The notes under the pieces are model-generated. The model worked only from the letters and a program-made list of their open reading frames with translations, did no database searches and was not told the DNA's origin. From Bacillus andreraoultii (lineage in GTDB: Bacteria > Bacillota > Bacilli > Bacillales > Caldibacillaceae): a stretch of DNA of 64,000 nucleotides. Positions 35,769 to 45,026 of the stretch are shown piece by piece. A program made the position numbers and the translations under genes. Location: positions 1,460,946 to 1,524,945 of the forward strand of contig NZ_LN868937.1 in NCBI RefSeq assembly GCF_001244735.1. The letters are read 5' to 3'. Positions within the stretch are counted from its first letter, which is position 1. Each line of letters begins with the position of its first letter.

Positions 35769-36323
35769 ATGGATACATATGAAGAAATAACAGTGAAAAG
35801 GGATACTTTATTTAAAGGAAGAATTGTTTCGCTTCATGTAGATGAAGTAAAATTACCAAATGGAAAAATGAGCACAAGGGAAATTGTTGAACATCCTGGA
35901 GCCGTTGCGATTATCGCGATTACAGATCAAGATAAGATGATTATGGTCGAACAATATCGCAAACCATTAGAACGCTCACTAGTTGAGATACCGGCTGGGA
36001 AATTAGAAAAAGGAGAAAATCCTTTAACTTGTGCGAAAAGGGAATTAGGAGAAGAAACGGGCTATACATGTGAATCAATGGAACTGCTCACCTCTTTTTA
36101 TACATCACCAGGATTCAGTGATGAATTACTTCATGTATATCTTGCTAAAGGTTTGAAAAAGGAAAGTGAACTTCACTTAGATGAAGATGAATTTGTTGAT
36201 TTACTTGAAGTTTCTTATGAAGAAGCACAACAATTCATGAAAGAACAAAAAATACTCGATGCAAAAACAATTTACGCCGTTCAATATTGGCAACTAGCAA
36301 GAACAATGGAGAGTAAGGTATGA
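35769..36323 (+). CDS. nudF: ADP-ribose pyrophosphatase, Nudix family
   Basis: 184 residues. It hydrolyses ADP-ribose to AMP and ribose 5-phosphate. The Nudix box is ENPLTCAKRELGEETGYTCE, with REXXEE at about residues 95-100; VEIPAGKLEKGE precedes it, and the extended N-terminal strand typical of dimeric ADPRases is present. ATG 35769 lies behind GGAGGGAAG. Its stop overlaps the endoQ start as ATGA. Confidence 0.93.
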   Translation: MDTYEEITVKRDTLFKGRIVSLHVDEVKLPNGKMSTREIVEHPGAVAIIAITDQDKMIMVEQYRKPLERSLVEIPAGKLEKGENPLTCAKRELGEETGYTCESMELLTSFYTSPGFSDELLHVYLAKGLKKESELHLDEDEFVDLLEVSYEEAQQFMKEQKILDAKTIYAVQYWQLARTMESKV

Positions 36324-37498
36324 AGCGCTATTTTGCAGATATGCATATTCATGTTGGTCGGACAAAGTCAGGTCGTGCTGTAAAGATTACGGGTTCGAAA
36401 AATTTAACGTTAACAAATATTTTACATATGGCGAAAAATCAAAAAGGGATTGATATGGTAGGAGTAATCGACTGTCATTCCCCGGAAGTAATAGAGGAAA
36501 TTGGCGAATTAATTACTACAGGAGATTTGGAACCGCTAAATGATGGTGGCTTACTATTTCAAGAAAAAACAACATTAATTCTTGGAAGTGAATTAGAAGT
36601 TTATGATTTATCTTGTAAAGGTCCGATTCATCTTCTCTGTTTCTTACCGAGTTTGGAAAAAATGAAAGAATTCTCAAAATGGTTGTCCACTCAACTTAAA
36701 AATATTCATTTAAGCTCTCAACGTATTTATACACCTGGTCGTGAGCTTCAAAAAAAAGTAAAGGAGCTTGACGGTTTATTTATTCCAGCTCATGTATTCA
36801 CTCCATTTAAAAGTTTATTTGGTCGAGGAGTAGAGCGAGATTTACGAGAAGTATTAGATCCAGATTTAATCGATGCTATTGAACTTGGACTAAGTAGTGA
36901 TACAGAGATGGCGGATCACTTAAATCAACTTCATCGATATACATATGTGACAAATTCCGACGCCCACTCACTTCCAAAAATAGCACGAGAATATCAAGCA
37001 CTTATGTTGGAACAACCGAGTTTTACTGAATTTGCGAAAGCACTTAAAAATGAAGATGATAGAAAAATTATCGCGAATTATGGTTTGGATCCACTGCTCG
37101 GTAAATATCATGAAACGACGTGTGCGAAATGTTTTACCCCAATTCAAAAAGGAGTTAAGCAATGTCCTAATTGCGGCTCAACGAACATTACAAAAGGAGT
37201 TAAAGATCGGATTAATGAGTTGTCAGATGCGTCCGAATTTCCAAATCGACCACCATATGTGCATCAAGTACCACTCGAATTTTTACCTGGAATCGGACCG
37301 AAAACTTTACAAAAACTACTAAAAAGTTTCGGGACAGAGATGGCAATTATTCATGATACAAGTTTTAACGAATTAATAAATATCGTTCCGGAAAAGACGG
37401 CTAAATTAATTGTAAAAGCTAGAGTTGGCGAGCTTACATTAAATGCCGGTGGTGGCGGTCGATATGGGAAAGTGAATGAGCGGGATGATGAAAGCTAA
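36320..37498 (+). CDS. endoQ: Endonuclease Q family protein
   Basis: 392 residues. EndoQ nicks DNA 5' of deaminated bases (uracil, hypoxanthine, xanthine) and abasic sites; it is known from archaea and a few Bacillus. Layout: PHP-type phosphodiesterase domain (ADMHIHVGRTKSGRAVKIT, IDCHSPEV, SDAHSLP) over residues 1 to about 265, a zinc ribbon CAKC-x10-CPNCGS near 270-290, and a helix-hairpin-helix segment PGIGPKTLQKLLKSFG near 325-340. Coupled to nudF by a 4-base overlap. A terminator follows. Confidence 0.9.
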   Translation: MKRYFADMHIHVGRTKSGRAVKITGSKNLTLTNILHMAKNQKGIDMVGVIDCHSPEVIEEIGELITTGDLEPLNDGGLLFQEKTTLILGSELEVYDLSCKGPIHLLCFLPSLEKMKEFSKWLSTQLKNIHLSSQRIYTPGRELQKKVKELDGLFIPAHVFTPFKSLFGRGVERDLREVLDPDLIDAIELGLSSDTEMADHLNQLHRYTYVTNSDAHSLPKIAREYQALMLEQPSFTEFAKALKNEDDRKIIANYGLDPLLGKYHETTCAKCFTPIQKGVKQCPNCGSTNITKGVKDRINELSDASEFPNRPPYVHQVPLEFLPGIGPKTLQKLLKSFGTEMAIIHDTSFNELINIVPEKTAKLIVKARVGELTLNAGGGGRYGKVNERDDES

Positions 37499-37526
37499 AG
37501 AAGGAAATTTAATTTTCCTTCTTTTA
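37497..37526 (+). terminator. Terminator after nudF-endoQ
   Basis: AAAGAAGGAAA pairs with TTTTCCTTCTTT around TTTAA, followed by TTAATTTT. It overlaps the last bases of endoQ. Confidence 0.8.
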
Positions 37527-37531
37527 ATTTT

Positions 37532-37560
37532 GAATACTTCCTCTTCCTCTTTCATACAAT
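37532..37560 (+). promoter_or_regulatory. Sigma-E-type promoter of spoIIM
   Basis: GAATACT (37532-37538) and CATACAAT (37553-37560) are 14 bases apart. They fit the mother-cell sigma-E consensus, -35 kmATA and -10 CATAcaaT, and lie 30 bases before the spoIIM start. spoIIM of Bacillus subtilis is known to be sigma-E dependent. Confidence 0.7.
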
Positions 37561-37590
37561 CTAGTAAGTTGTTTGAAGGAGGAAGAAAAA

Positions 37591-38229
37591 ATGAAGAATC
37601 GGATGCGGCCAAATTTTTTAGTAAACCATATCGAACAAAATTCCTCATTTTATATTTTTCACACGGTTCTATTAGTAATGGGTGTTATTTTTGGTGCAAT
37701 TGTTGTGAATAGTTTAAGCGTAACTCAAAAGGACGATTTATTTTATTTCATTAATGAGTTTTTCACACAATTTAAGCAAAGTGAGATTGCAGCACCAAAG
37801 GAAATCTTTTTACATTCATTAAGCTATAATAGCAAATACGTTGGTTTAATGTGGGTACTTGGCATTACAATGATTGGATTACCAATTATTCTTGTTCTTC
37901 TCTTTCTTAAAGGGATGGTCATTGGTTTTACAATCGGTTTTTTTGTTCAACAAATGGGGTGGAAAGGATTCTTTTTATCATTTGTATCTGTTCTTCCACA
38001 AAATATTGTGATTATCCCTGTTTTCATTACAGTTGCAGTTATATCTGTTATTTTTTCATTGAAAATGATTAGAAAGCTATTTGTAAAAACGATTTATCAA
38101 CCACCATTTGCCCCCATGTTAATTAAATATTGTATGTTTTTTGGCTTAGCTTTTTTACTATTGTGTTTAGCTGCATTTATTGAAGGCTACTTTACACCGT
38201 ACTTAATGAAAGGGCTACTTAGCTTATAG
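37591..38229 (+). CDS. spoIIM: Stage II sporulation protein M
   Basis: 212 residues with about five membrane spans (around residues 20-45, 90-110, 120-145, 155-180 and 185-210). SpoIIM joins SpoIID and SpoIIP in the DMP complex, which remodels septal peptidoglycan and drives engulfment of the forespore. The family block NSKYVGLMWVLGITMIGLPI is present. The start chosen is ATG 37591, 8 bases after AAGGAGG; TTG 37573 overlaps that site. Confidence 0.93.
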   Translation: MKNRMRPNFLVNHIEQNSSFYIFHTVLLVMGVIFGAIVVNSLSVTQKDDLFYFINEFFTQFKQSEIAAPKEIFLHSLSYNSKYVGLMWVLGITMIGLPIILVLLFLKGMVIGFTIGFFVQQMGWKGFFLSFVSVLPQNIVIIPVFITVAVISVIFSLKMIRKLFVKTIYQPPFAPMLIKYCMFFGLAFLLLCLAAFIEGYFTPYLMKGLLSL

Positions 38230-38259
38230 ACGAGTAAAATGATGTTATTGATAATCAAT

Positions 38260-38297
38260 TAATAATGATTATAAACTATAATTTATAATTATTTTAG
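38260..38297 (+). promoter_or_regulatory. Tandem PerR/Fur-type boxes before fur
   Basis: TAATAATGATTATAA (38260-38274) matches the PerR box TTATAATnATTATAA at 14 of 15 and the Fur box at 13 of 15. TTATAATTATTTTAG (38283-38297) matches PerR at 13 of 15. They end just before the -35. Bacillus subtilis fur is repressed by PerR, which supports the PerR reading. Confidence 0.65.
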
Positions 38298-38298
38298 T

Positions 38299-38326
38299 TT
38301 GCAACTCCCTAATCTTTTGATATAAT
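38299..38326 (+). promoter_or_regulatory. Sigma-A promoter of fur
   Basis: TTGCAA (38299-38304) and a perfect TATAAT (38321-38326) are 16 bases apart, 32 bases before the fur start. Confidence 0.75.
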
Positions 38327-38358
38327 TAGGATACATTGGCGAGGGAGGGGCAATATGT

Positions 38359-38808
38359 ATGGAAAATCGCCTTGATAAAATAAAAAAACAATTGCACTCA
38401 TCAAGCTATAAATTAACACCGCAAAGAGAGGCCACTGTCCGGGTATTGCTAGAAAATGAAGAGGATCATTTAAGTGCGGAAGACGTATACCTCCTCGTTA
38501 AAGAAAAATCTCCTGAGATCGGTCTTGCAACGGTATATCGCACATTAGAATTATTAACAGAGTTAAAAATTGTAGATAAAATTAATTTTGGTGATGGAGT
38601 TTCTCGTTATGATTTACGAAAAGAAGGTGCTACCCACTTTCATCATCATCTAGTTTGTATTGAATGTGGTTCCGTAGAAGAAATTCAAGAAGATTTGCTT
38701 GATGACGTAGAAGTAATCGTAGAAGACAAGTGGCACTTCCTTGTAAAGGATCATCGTCTAACATTTCATGGGATATGCCGAGACTGTCAAAGTAAAGGAA
38801 AAAAGTAA
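38359..38808 (+). CDS. fur: Ferric uptake regulator
   Basis: 149 residues. The winged-helix DNA-binding half spans residues 1-85 (LTPQREATVRVLL, IGLATVYRTLELL). The metal-binding half contains HFHHHLVCIECG, with the structural zinc CxxC pairs CIEC and CRDC. It represses iron-uptake genes with Fe2+. Position before yqzK and xerD is the Bacillus order. ATG 38359 follows GGGAGGGG with about 10 bases spacing. Paralogues PerR and Zur are less likely, given the gene order. Confidence 0.93.
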   Translation: MENRLDKIKKQLHSSSYKLTPQREATVRVLLENEEDHLSAEDVYLLVKEKSPEIGLATVYRTLELLTELKIVDKINFGDGVSRYDLRKEGATHFHHHLVCIECGSVEEIQEDLLDDVEVIVEDKWHFLVKDHRLTFHGICRDCQSKGKK

Positions 38809-38824
38809 AATAAACAAACGATCG

Positions 38825-38851
38825 AACAATGAGACCATCTCATTGTTTTTT
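38825..38851 (+). terminator. Terminator of fur
   Basis: AACAATGAGA pairs with TCTCATTGTT around CCA, followed by TTTTTT. Confidence 0.92.
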
Positions 38852-38970
38852 CACATTTAATAGAAAAGAAAGAAGAATTGAAATTAAATATAAAATTTTG
38901 AGTATAAATTTTATGATTCCTGGCATAAGTTGTAATATGGACAAACAATCCGAAAAAGGTGCGAGGAAAA

Positions 38971-39195
38971 ATGAAGTTTATTAAATTAGTTATTCAAACG
39001 TTAAAAGTATTCATTCTTTTCACAGGATGTACGATTTTATTTTATTATGCTATTATGTGGGTAAGTGAAGAATATAGAAATCAACATCGCTATGAGGAGC
39101 CGGAAGGAAAAGCGGTAAAGGTTGTCTCAGACGGTATGGCAAGCGAAAATAACTGGTACGATCGACTAATTATGTTTTATTTAAATGGGGAGTAA
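38971..39195 (+). CDS. yqzK: YqzK-like DUF4227 membrane protein
   Basis: 74 residues with one N-terminal membrane span ([21 protein letters not shown]) and a short hydrophilic tail. Function unknown. It is found between fur and xerD in Bacillus, as here. The start chosen is ATG 38971 after GCGAGGA; the in-frame GTG 38959 precedes that site. Five bases separate it from xerD. Confidence 0.8.
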   Translation: MKFIKLVIQTLKVFILFTGCTILFYYAIMWVSEEYRNQHRYEEPEGKAVKVVSDGMASENNWYDRLIMFYLNGE

Positions 39196-39200
39196 TTTAT

Positions 39201-40091
39201 GTGAATGATTGTTTAAAAGATTTTCTACATTATTTAATAGTTGAAAAAGGATTAGCAAATAACACAATTCAGTCTTATCGACGTGATTTAACTGCCTACC
39301 TTGATTATTTGCAAAAATTAAAAATCCAAAATTTAAATGATATTTCCCGTGGACATATTATGCAATTTTTAAGTAGCTTAAAAGCGGACGGAAAATCATC
39401 ACGTACGATTGCAAGACATATTGCGTCAATTCGTTCTTTTCATCACTTCTTAATATTGGATAAAATTACAGACCAAGATCCGACTGTACATATTGAAACA
39501 CCACAAACGGAACTTAAATTACCAAAAGTCCTTAATACGGAAGAAGTGGAGGCACTCCTTAATACACCAGATTTAACAACAGCGCTTGGAATACGAGATA
39601 AAGCAATGTTAGAACTTATGTATGCAACAGGAATGCGGGTAAGTGAATTAATCAATTTAAACATAAATGATGTTCATTTATCTCTAGGTTTTGTTCGTTG
39701 CATCGGAAAAGGAAGTAAAGAACGAATTATTCCAATTGGAAAAATGGCGACAGATGCTTTAACCTTATATTTTGAGAATTCACGTGCTAAAATAGTTAAT
39801 AATAAAAAGAAATCAGATGCGTTGTTTTTAAATCACCATGGACAGAGGTTATCAAGGCAAGGTTTTTGGAAGATTTTAAAACAGTTAGCGATAAAAGCTG
39901 GTATACAAAAGGAATTAACACCACATACACTTCGCCACTCTTTTGCAACACATTTATTAGAAAATGGCGCTGATTTGCGATCTGTTCAAGAAATGTTAGG
40001 ACATGCCGATATATCAACGACTCAAATATATACTCACGTAACAAAAACTAGATTAAAGGATGTTTATAATAAATTTCATCCACGTGCGTAA
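39201..40091 (+). CDS. xerD: Site-specific tyrosine recombinase XerD (RipX)
   Basis: 296 residues. With XerC-like CodV it resolves chromosome dimers at dif. The N-terminal core-binding SAM-like domain (residues 1-90) is followed by the catalytic domain with the Arg in [12 protein letters not shown], Lys in [13 protein letters not shown], HxxR in [13 protein letters not shown], His in MLGHADIST and Tyr in TQIYTHV. It starts at GTG 39201, 8 bases after GGGGAG. Confidence 0.94.
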   Translation: MNDCLKDFLHYLIVEKGLANNTIQSYRRDLTAYLDYLQKLKIQNLNDISRGHIMQFLSSLKADGKSSRTIARHIASIRSFHHFLILDKITDQDPTVHIETPQTELKLPKVLNTEEVEALLNTPDLTTALGIRDKAMLELMYATGMRVSELINLNINDVHLSLGFVRCIGKGSKERIIPIGKMATDALTLYFENSRAKIVNNKKKSDALFLNHHGQRLSRQGFWKILKQLAIKAGIQKELTPHTLRHSFATHLLENGADLRSVQEMLGHADISTTQIYTHVTKTRLKDVYNKFHPRA

Positions 40092-40121
40092 AAAAGCTAC
40101 TCTAATTGAGGTGGCTTTTTA
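40090..40121 (+). terminator. Terminator of yqzK-xerD
   Basis: AAAAAGCTACTC pairs with GAGGTGGCTTTTT (one T-G pair). Confidence 0.85.
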
Positions 40122-40242
40122 TCTTTGATAGCTATTCCAATATATGGCAATGATGTACTATAATAAATAGTAGTATCACTTATACATATACTACCAATAG
40201 GGTGAAAAATTTAAGGTGCAACAAAAATTAGGAGGGAACATC

Positions 40243-41427
40243 ATGGAAAAAAATCGATATAAACGTGTATTCCTAGTTGTATTGGATTCAGTTGGGATTG
40301 GTGAAGCGCCAGATGCTGAACAATTTGGTGACAAAGGGTCAGACACTCTTGGGCATATTGCACGTGAAATGAACGGTTTACATATGCCTAATATGGCAAA
40401 GTTGGGGCTAAGCAATATAAAAGAAATTCAAGGTGTTCCGAAACAAGAACAACCAATGGGTTATTATACAAAAATGCAAGAAGCTTCACGTGGAAAGGAT
40501 ACGATGACTGGTCATTGGGAAATAATGGGATTGAATATCCAAACACCATTTAAAGTTTTTCCAGATGGCTTTCCAAAGGAATTGCTTGATGAAATTGAAA
40601 AGAGAACAGGGAGAAAAGTAATCGGTAACAAACCGGCGAGTGGAACAGCGATTATTGAAGAATTAGGAGAAGAACATATGAAAACGGGTGCTCTTATTGT
40701 CTATACTTCAGCAGATCCTGTTCTTCAAATTGCAGCGCATGAAGAAATCGTTCCTCTTGATGAGTTGTATAAAATTTGTGAAATTTGCCGTGAATTAACT
40801 TTATCTGAAAAGTATAAAGTCGGTCGAGTCATTGCACGTCCGTTTATTGGTACACCAGGTAACTTTACCCGTACAGCTAATCGGCATGACTATGCGTTAA
40901 AACCATTTGGCCGAACAGTCATGAATGAATTGAAAGATAGTGGTTTTGATGTCATTGCACTTGGAAAAATTTCAGATATTTATGCAGGTGAAGGGGTAAC
41001 AAAAGCAATTCGTACAAAATCAAATATGGACGGAATGGATAAACTTCTCGATTCGATTGAAATGGACTTTACTGGAATAAGTTTTTTGAATTTAGTAGAC
41101 TTTGATGCCCTATACGGACATAGAAGAGATCCAATAGGCTATGGTAAAGCATTGGAAGAGTACGATGCACGTCTTTCCGAAGTACTTGAAAAATTAACAG
41201 ATGATGATCTTCTAATTATTACAGCAGACCATGGTAACGATCCTGTGCACCCAGGAACTGATCATACCCGGGAATATGTACCATTATTAGTATACTCCCC
41301 ACGTATGAAAGGTGGAGATGGTTTACCAATTCGGGAAACATTCGCTGATATCGGGGCAACAATAGCAGAAAACTTTGCTGTAAAAGCACCTGAATTTGGA
41401 AAAAGCTTTTTAAATGATATAAAATAA
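40243..41427 (+). CDS. deoB: Phosphopentomutase
   Basis: 394 residues of the alkaline phosphatase-like metalloenzyme group. It interconverts (deoxy)ribose 1- and 5-phosphate in nucleoside salvage. Metal and phosphate sites: [17 protein letters not shown], the phosphorylated Thr in [13 protein letters not shown], and [19 protein letters not shown] near the C-terminus. The start chosen is ATG 40243 behind AGGAGGG; the longer frame from 40216 contains that site. Pdp follows after 44 bases. Confidence 0.96.
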   Translation: MEKNRYKRVFLVVLDSVGIGEAPDAEQFGDKGSDTLGHIAREMNGLHMPNMAKLGLSNIKEIQGVPKQEQPMGYYTKMQEASRGKDTMTGHWEIMGLNIQTPFKVFPDGFPKELLDEIEKRTGRKVIGNKPASGTAIIEELGEEHMKTGALIVYTSADPVLQIAAHEEIVPLDELYKICEICRELTLSEKYKVGRVIARPFIGTPGNFTRTANRHDYALKPFGRTVMNELKDSGFDVIALGKISDIYAGEGVTKAIRTKSNMDGMDKLLDSIEMDFTGISFLNLVDFDALYGHRRDPIGYGKALEEYDARLSEVLEKLTDDDLLIITADHGNDPVHPGTDHTREYVPLLVYSPRMKGGDGLPIRETFADIGATIAENFAVKAPEFGKSFLNDIK

Positions 41428-41471
41428 TCGGATTTGTTATGAGGTAAATGACGGATTGGGTGGTGAGCAAA

Positions 41472-42773
41472 GTGAGAATGATTGATATTATTGAAAAAAA
41501 ACGGGATGGCCATGAATTAACAACAGAAGAAATTCAGTTTTTTGTGAATGGTTATACAGATGGATCAATTCCAGACTATCAAGCCAGTGCTCTACTAATG
41601 GCAATATTTTTTCAAGGAATGAATCATGTAGAACAAAAAAACTTAACAATGGCAATGGTAAACTCTGGGGATCAAGTTGACTTATCCAAAATAAATGGAA
41701 TTAAAGTTGATAAACATTCAACAGGTGGAGTCGGTGACACAACGACGATGGTTTTAGGTCCGCTTGTCGCCTCTGTTGGTGTCCCAGTGGCGAAAATGAG
41801 TGGTCGAGGGTTAGGACATACGGGTGGAACCATCGATAAGTTGGAATCATTTCCTGGATTTCATGTGGAGCTAACGAATGAGGAGTTTATTAAACTTGTT
41901 AACGAGCAAAAAATAGCTGTAGTAGGTCAAAGTGGAAATTTAACACCCGCAGACAAAAAATTATATGCGCTCCGAGATGTTACAGGAACGGTAAATAGTA
42001 TCCCGTTGATTGCGAGTTCAATTATGAGTAAAAAAATAGCAGCTGGTGCAGATTGCATTGTTTTAGATGTGAAAATCGGTTCGGGTGCGTTTATGAAAAA
42101 TGTAAGTGACGCAAAAGAACTAGCTGAAACGATGGTAGAAATCGGAAATAGTGTTGGTAGAAAGACAATGGCTGTCATTTCCGATATGGATCAGCCACTA
42201 GGATTTGCAATAGGTAATGCACTAGAAATTAAAGAAGCGATTGAAACACTTAAAGGCAATGGACCGAAAGACTTAACAGAGCTTTGTTTAACGTTAGGAA
42301 GCCAAATGGTTTATTTAGCAAAAAAAGCAAGCTCACTTGAAGAAGCTCGGCAAATTTTAAATGAATCAATTTCATCAGGGAAAGCATTGGAAAAAATGAA
42401 AATATTTATTGCTAGTCAAGGTGGCGATGCAACTTGTGTTGACCATCCGGAAAGACTCGCTCAAGCAAAATATATAATTGATTTACCTGCGAAAGAATCA
42501 GGTTGGATTAAGGAGTTAACTGCTGATAAAATAGGTGTTGCGGCCATGCTTTTAGGTGCTGGACGAGAAACAAAAGAATCAGAAATCGATTTAGCAGTTG
42601 GAATTGTTTTAAGGAAGAAAGTCGGTGACAAAGTGGAAAAAGATGAACCGATTTTAACAATCTACTCGAACAAGGAAAACATTGACGCTGTTCGAGAACT
42701 TTTATACGAAAACATTCGTATTTCTCAAGAGGAAGTGTCACCACCTCCATTAATCCACGAGATAATTAAATAA
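41472..42773 (+). CDS. pdp: Pyrimidine-nucleoside phosphorylase
   Basis: 433 residues. It phosphorolyses uridine, thymidine and deoxyuridine; the sugar 1-phosphate then feeds DeoB. Family blocks: [22 protein letters not shown], the phosphate loop [30 protein letters not shown], and [20 protein letters not shown]. The start chosen is GTG 41472, 5 bases after GGGTGGTGA, giving MRMIDII as in other Bacillus; ATG 41478 is possible. In Bacillus subtilis the gene after deoB is pupG; that purine gene is absent here. Confidence 0.94.
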   Translation: MRMIDIIEKKRDGHELTTEEIQFFVNGYTDGSIPDYQASALLMAIFFQGMNHVEQKNLTMAMVNSGDQVDLSKINGIKVDKHSTGGVGDTTTMVLGPLVASVGVPVAKMSGRGLGHTGGTIDKLESFPGFHVELTNEEFIKLVNEQKIAVVGQSGNLTPADKKLYALRDVTGTVNSIPLIASSIMSKKIAAGADCIVLDVKIGSGAFMKNVSDAKELAETMVEIGNSVGRKTMAVISDMDQPLGFAIGNALEIKEAIETLKGNGPKDLTELCLTLGSQMVYLAKKASSLEEARQILNESISSGKALEKMKIFIASQGGDATCVDHPERLAQAKYIIDLPAKESGWIKELTADKIGVAAMLLGAGRETKESEIDLAVGIVLRKKVGDKVEKDEPILTIYSNKENIDAVRELLYENIRISQEEVSPPPLIHEIIK

Positions 42774-42786
42774 GTGTAAATTCTGT

Positions 42787-42814
42787 AGCTCTCCATATTG
42801 GAGGGCTTTTTTTT
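42787..42814 (+). terminator. Terminator of deoB-pdp
   Basis: AGCTCTCC pairs with GGAGGGCT around ATATT, followed by seven or more T. Confidence 0.92.
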
Positions 42815-42911
42815 ATTCGTTTCATTTTTTATGAAAGGCTGTTTAAATTCTCCTGTATTGGAAATAATAGGTGGAAGAACTAATACATATTACCAAAAGT
42901 GAGGGAAAGTC

Positions 42912-44078
42912 ATGAAACGGTCAGTAGTTATATTTATTATGACCATTTGCTTAAGTTTAGCAATGGTTCCGACACCTATTTTCGCTAGTGAGGTTAAGCT
43001 CAGCCTAGCGGATAATGCAAAATCTGCCATATTAATTGAAAGAGATACAGGAGCAGTTTTGTTTGAAAAAAACAGTGATGAAAAATTATCTCCAGCAAGT
43101 ATGACAAAAATTATGACGATGTTATTAATTATGGAAGCTTTGGACGAGGGGAAAATACAACTTAAAGAAAAAGTAAGAACAAGTGAATATGCTGCTTCTA
43201 TGGGAGGGTCACAAATCTTTTTAGAAGAAGGCGAGGAAATGACAGTTGAAGAACTTCTTCTAGCAATCTCTCTTGGATCTGCTAACGATGCTTCCGTTGC
43301 TTTGGCTGAAAAAATTGCTGGTTCCGAACGTAATTTTGTAGAAATGATGAATGAAAAAGCAAAAGAATTAGGGTTAAAGAATACAAAGTTCCAAAATTCG
43401 ACTGGATTACCCGCGAACGATCATTACAGTAGTGCGAAAGACATGGCATTACTAGCAAAGGAACTATTGAAACATGAAAATATTACAAAGTACACTAGTC
43501 AATACGAATCGTATTTAAGGGAAAATACAGATAAGAAATTCTGGCTAGTTAATACAAATCGATTAGTCAAATTTTATCCGGGTGTCGATGGGTTAAAAAC
43601 TGGTTATACAAATGAAGCAAAATATTGTTTGACTGCAACAGCTAAAAAAAATGATATGCGTGTCATAGCTGTCGTATTTGGAGCTTCAACATCGAAAGAA
43701 AGAAATAAACAAATTACACAAATGTTTGACTACGCTTTTAGTCAGTTTGAAACGAAACAGTTTTATGCAAAAGGAGACGTACTAGGGAAAGTAAAAGTTG
43801 AAAAAGGACAAAAGCGGAAAATTGACATGGCCGCTGGTGAAAGTGTTTCTCTATTGGCGAAAAAAGGGGAAAAAATGGATAAAGTAAAAACAAAAGTAAA
43901 ACTAAATAAAAATATTGCAGCACCAATTAAAAAAGGGCAAGAAATTGGTAAGATTATTTTAGAAAAAGACGGAAAAATCATTGCAGAAAATGCTGTTGTT
44001 GCAAATGAAAGTGTGAAGCCAGCAAGTTGGTGGACATTATATAAACGTGCATTCAGTATATTTACTAAAGTTGAGTAA
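42912..44078 (+). CDS. dacF: Sporulation D-alanyl-D-alanine carboxypeptidase
   Basis: 388 residues. The signal peptide covers about residues 1-26 (FIMTICLSLAMVPTPIFA). The penicillin-binding-protein 5-type domain has SPASMTKIM (SxxK), a SAN-type motif SANDASVALAE and the KTGYT motif in VDGLKTGYTNEA. The C-terminal beta domain is followed by a likely membrane-anchoring helix (SWWTLYKRAFSIFTKV). It trims pentapeptides in the forespore. The gene precedes spoIIA as in Bacillus, where read-through from dacF is known. Confidence 0.93.
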   Translation: MKRSVVIFIMTICLSLAMVPTPIFASEVKLSLADNAKSAILIERDTGAVLFEKNSDEKLSPASMTKIMTMLLIMEALDEGKIQLKEKVRTSEYAASMGGSQIFLEEGEEMTVEELLLAISLGSANDASVALAEKIAGSERNFVEMMNEKAKELGLKNTKFQNSTGLPANDHYSSAKDMALLAKELLKHENITKYTSQYESYLRENTDKKFWLVNTNRLVKFYPGVDGLKTGYTNEAKYCLTATAKKNDMRVIAVVFGASTSKERNKQITQMFDYAFSQFETKQFYAKGDVLGKVKVEKGQKRKIDMAAGESVSLLAKKGEKMDKVKTKVKLNKNIAAPIKKGQEIGKIILEKDGKIIAENAVVANESVKPASWWTLYKRAFSIFTKVE

Positions 44079-44145
44079 GTAAATTTTAAATTGCTAGAAA
44101 ATAATAGATAGAAGAAATTGCAGAAAATAATCGATTCTACACTAG

Positions 44146-44185
44146 TTTTGTCGACAAGAAGGAATTCCTTTGTATTATATCGAAT
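44146..44185 (+). promoter_or_regulatory. spoIIA promoter: Spo0A box and sigma-H elements
   Basis: TTTTGTCGACAA (44146-44157) contains a 0A box (TGTCGA) on both strands. AAGGAATT (44159-44166) and ATCGAAT (44179-44185), 12 bases apart, fit the sigma-H -35 and -10 consensus. Spo0A-activated sigma-H control of spoIIA is well established in Bacillus. Confidence 0.75.
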
Positions 44186-44218
44186 TGACTCACTATACGA
44201 AAGAAGGAGGCATGTATA

Positions 44219-44572
44219 GTGAGTCTACAAGTGAATCTAGAATGGAAAGAAAAACATATATTAGTTGTTAGACTTAGCGGAGAGTTAGACCATCATACGG
44301 CAGATACTGTTCGTGACCAAGTTTCACAAGCAATGGAAGAAGGCGAAGTTAAATATTTAATAGTAAACCTTGAAAGTTTAACTTTTATGGATAGTTCGGG
44401 TCTAGGTGTCATATTAGGCAGATATAAGCAGATTAAACAAATAAATGGTGAAATGATTGTTTGTTCTGTTCCACCATCAATTGAACGATTATTTAATATG
44501 TCAGGATTATTTAAAATCGTTCATATTGATCCAACTGAAGAACAAGCTTTACTTAGATTGGGGGTTGCCTAA
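44219..44572 (+). CDS. spoIIAA: Anti-sigma F factor antagonist
   Basis: 117 residues, STAS domain. Dephosphorylated SpoIIAA binds SpoIIAB and frees sigma F in the forespore. The phosphorylatable Ser is in [14 protein letters not shown] near residues 56-60. GTG 44219 is 9 bases after AAGGAGG. One base separates its stop from the spoIIAB start. Confidence 0.95.
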   Translation: MSLQVNLEWKEKHILVVRLSGELDHHTADTVRDQVSQAMEEGEVKYLIVNLESLTFMDSSGLGVILGRYKQIKQINGEMIVCSVPPSIERLFNMSGLFKIVHIDPTEEQALLRLGVA

Positions 44573-44573
44573 T

Positions 44574-45014
44574 ATGAATAACGAAATGTACTTAAAATTT
44601 CGTGCACTAAGTCAAAATGAATCTTTTGCAAGAGTTACTGTTTCCGCATTTATTGCACAATTAGATCCGACAATGGATGAGTTAACAGAAATTAAAACAG
44701 CTGTTTCTGAAGCGGTTACAAATGCCATCATCCACGGTTACGAAAATAAAGGAGAAGGATTTGTTTATGTATCTGTCCGCCTTGATGGTTCTATTGTTGA
44801 ATTAGAAGTTCGTGATGAGGGAATAGGCATAATGGATGTAGATGAAGCTAGACAACCATTATTTACGACAAAGCCAGAATTAGAACGATCTGGTATGGGT
44901 TTTACGATTATGGAAAATTTTGTAGATGAAATGACGATCGATTCTGTTCCAAATGGAGGGACAACTGTCCGTTTGAAAAAAAAATTGTCAAATGCAAATG
45001 CAGTGTACAATTAA
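44574..45014 (+). CDS. spoIIAB: Anti-sigma F factor / serine kinase
   Basis: 146 residues, GHKL-type ATP-binding kinase. It holds sigma F inactive and phosphorylates SpoIIAA. ATP-lid and N-box patterns are [27 protein letters not shown] and [12 protein letters not shown]. The start chosen is ATG 44574, 9 bases after GGGGG; the longer frame to 44457 only overlaps spoIIAA out of frame. Confidence 0.96.
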   Translation: MNNEMYLKFRALSQNESFARVTVSAFIAQLDPTMDELTEIKTAVSEAVTNAIIHGYENKGEGFVYVSVRLDGSIVELEVRDEGIGIMDVDEARQPLFTTKPELERSGMGFTIMENFVDEMTIDSVPNGGTTVRLKKKLSNANAVYN

Positions 45015-45026
45015 GGGGTATTGCCA

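Noticed and set aside
37476-37712. 78-codon + strand frame across the endoQ end and the spoIIM start
   Set aside because: It overlaps spoIIM in another frame and runs through the endoQ terminator and the sigma-E promoter.
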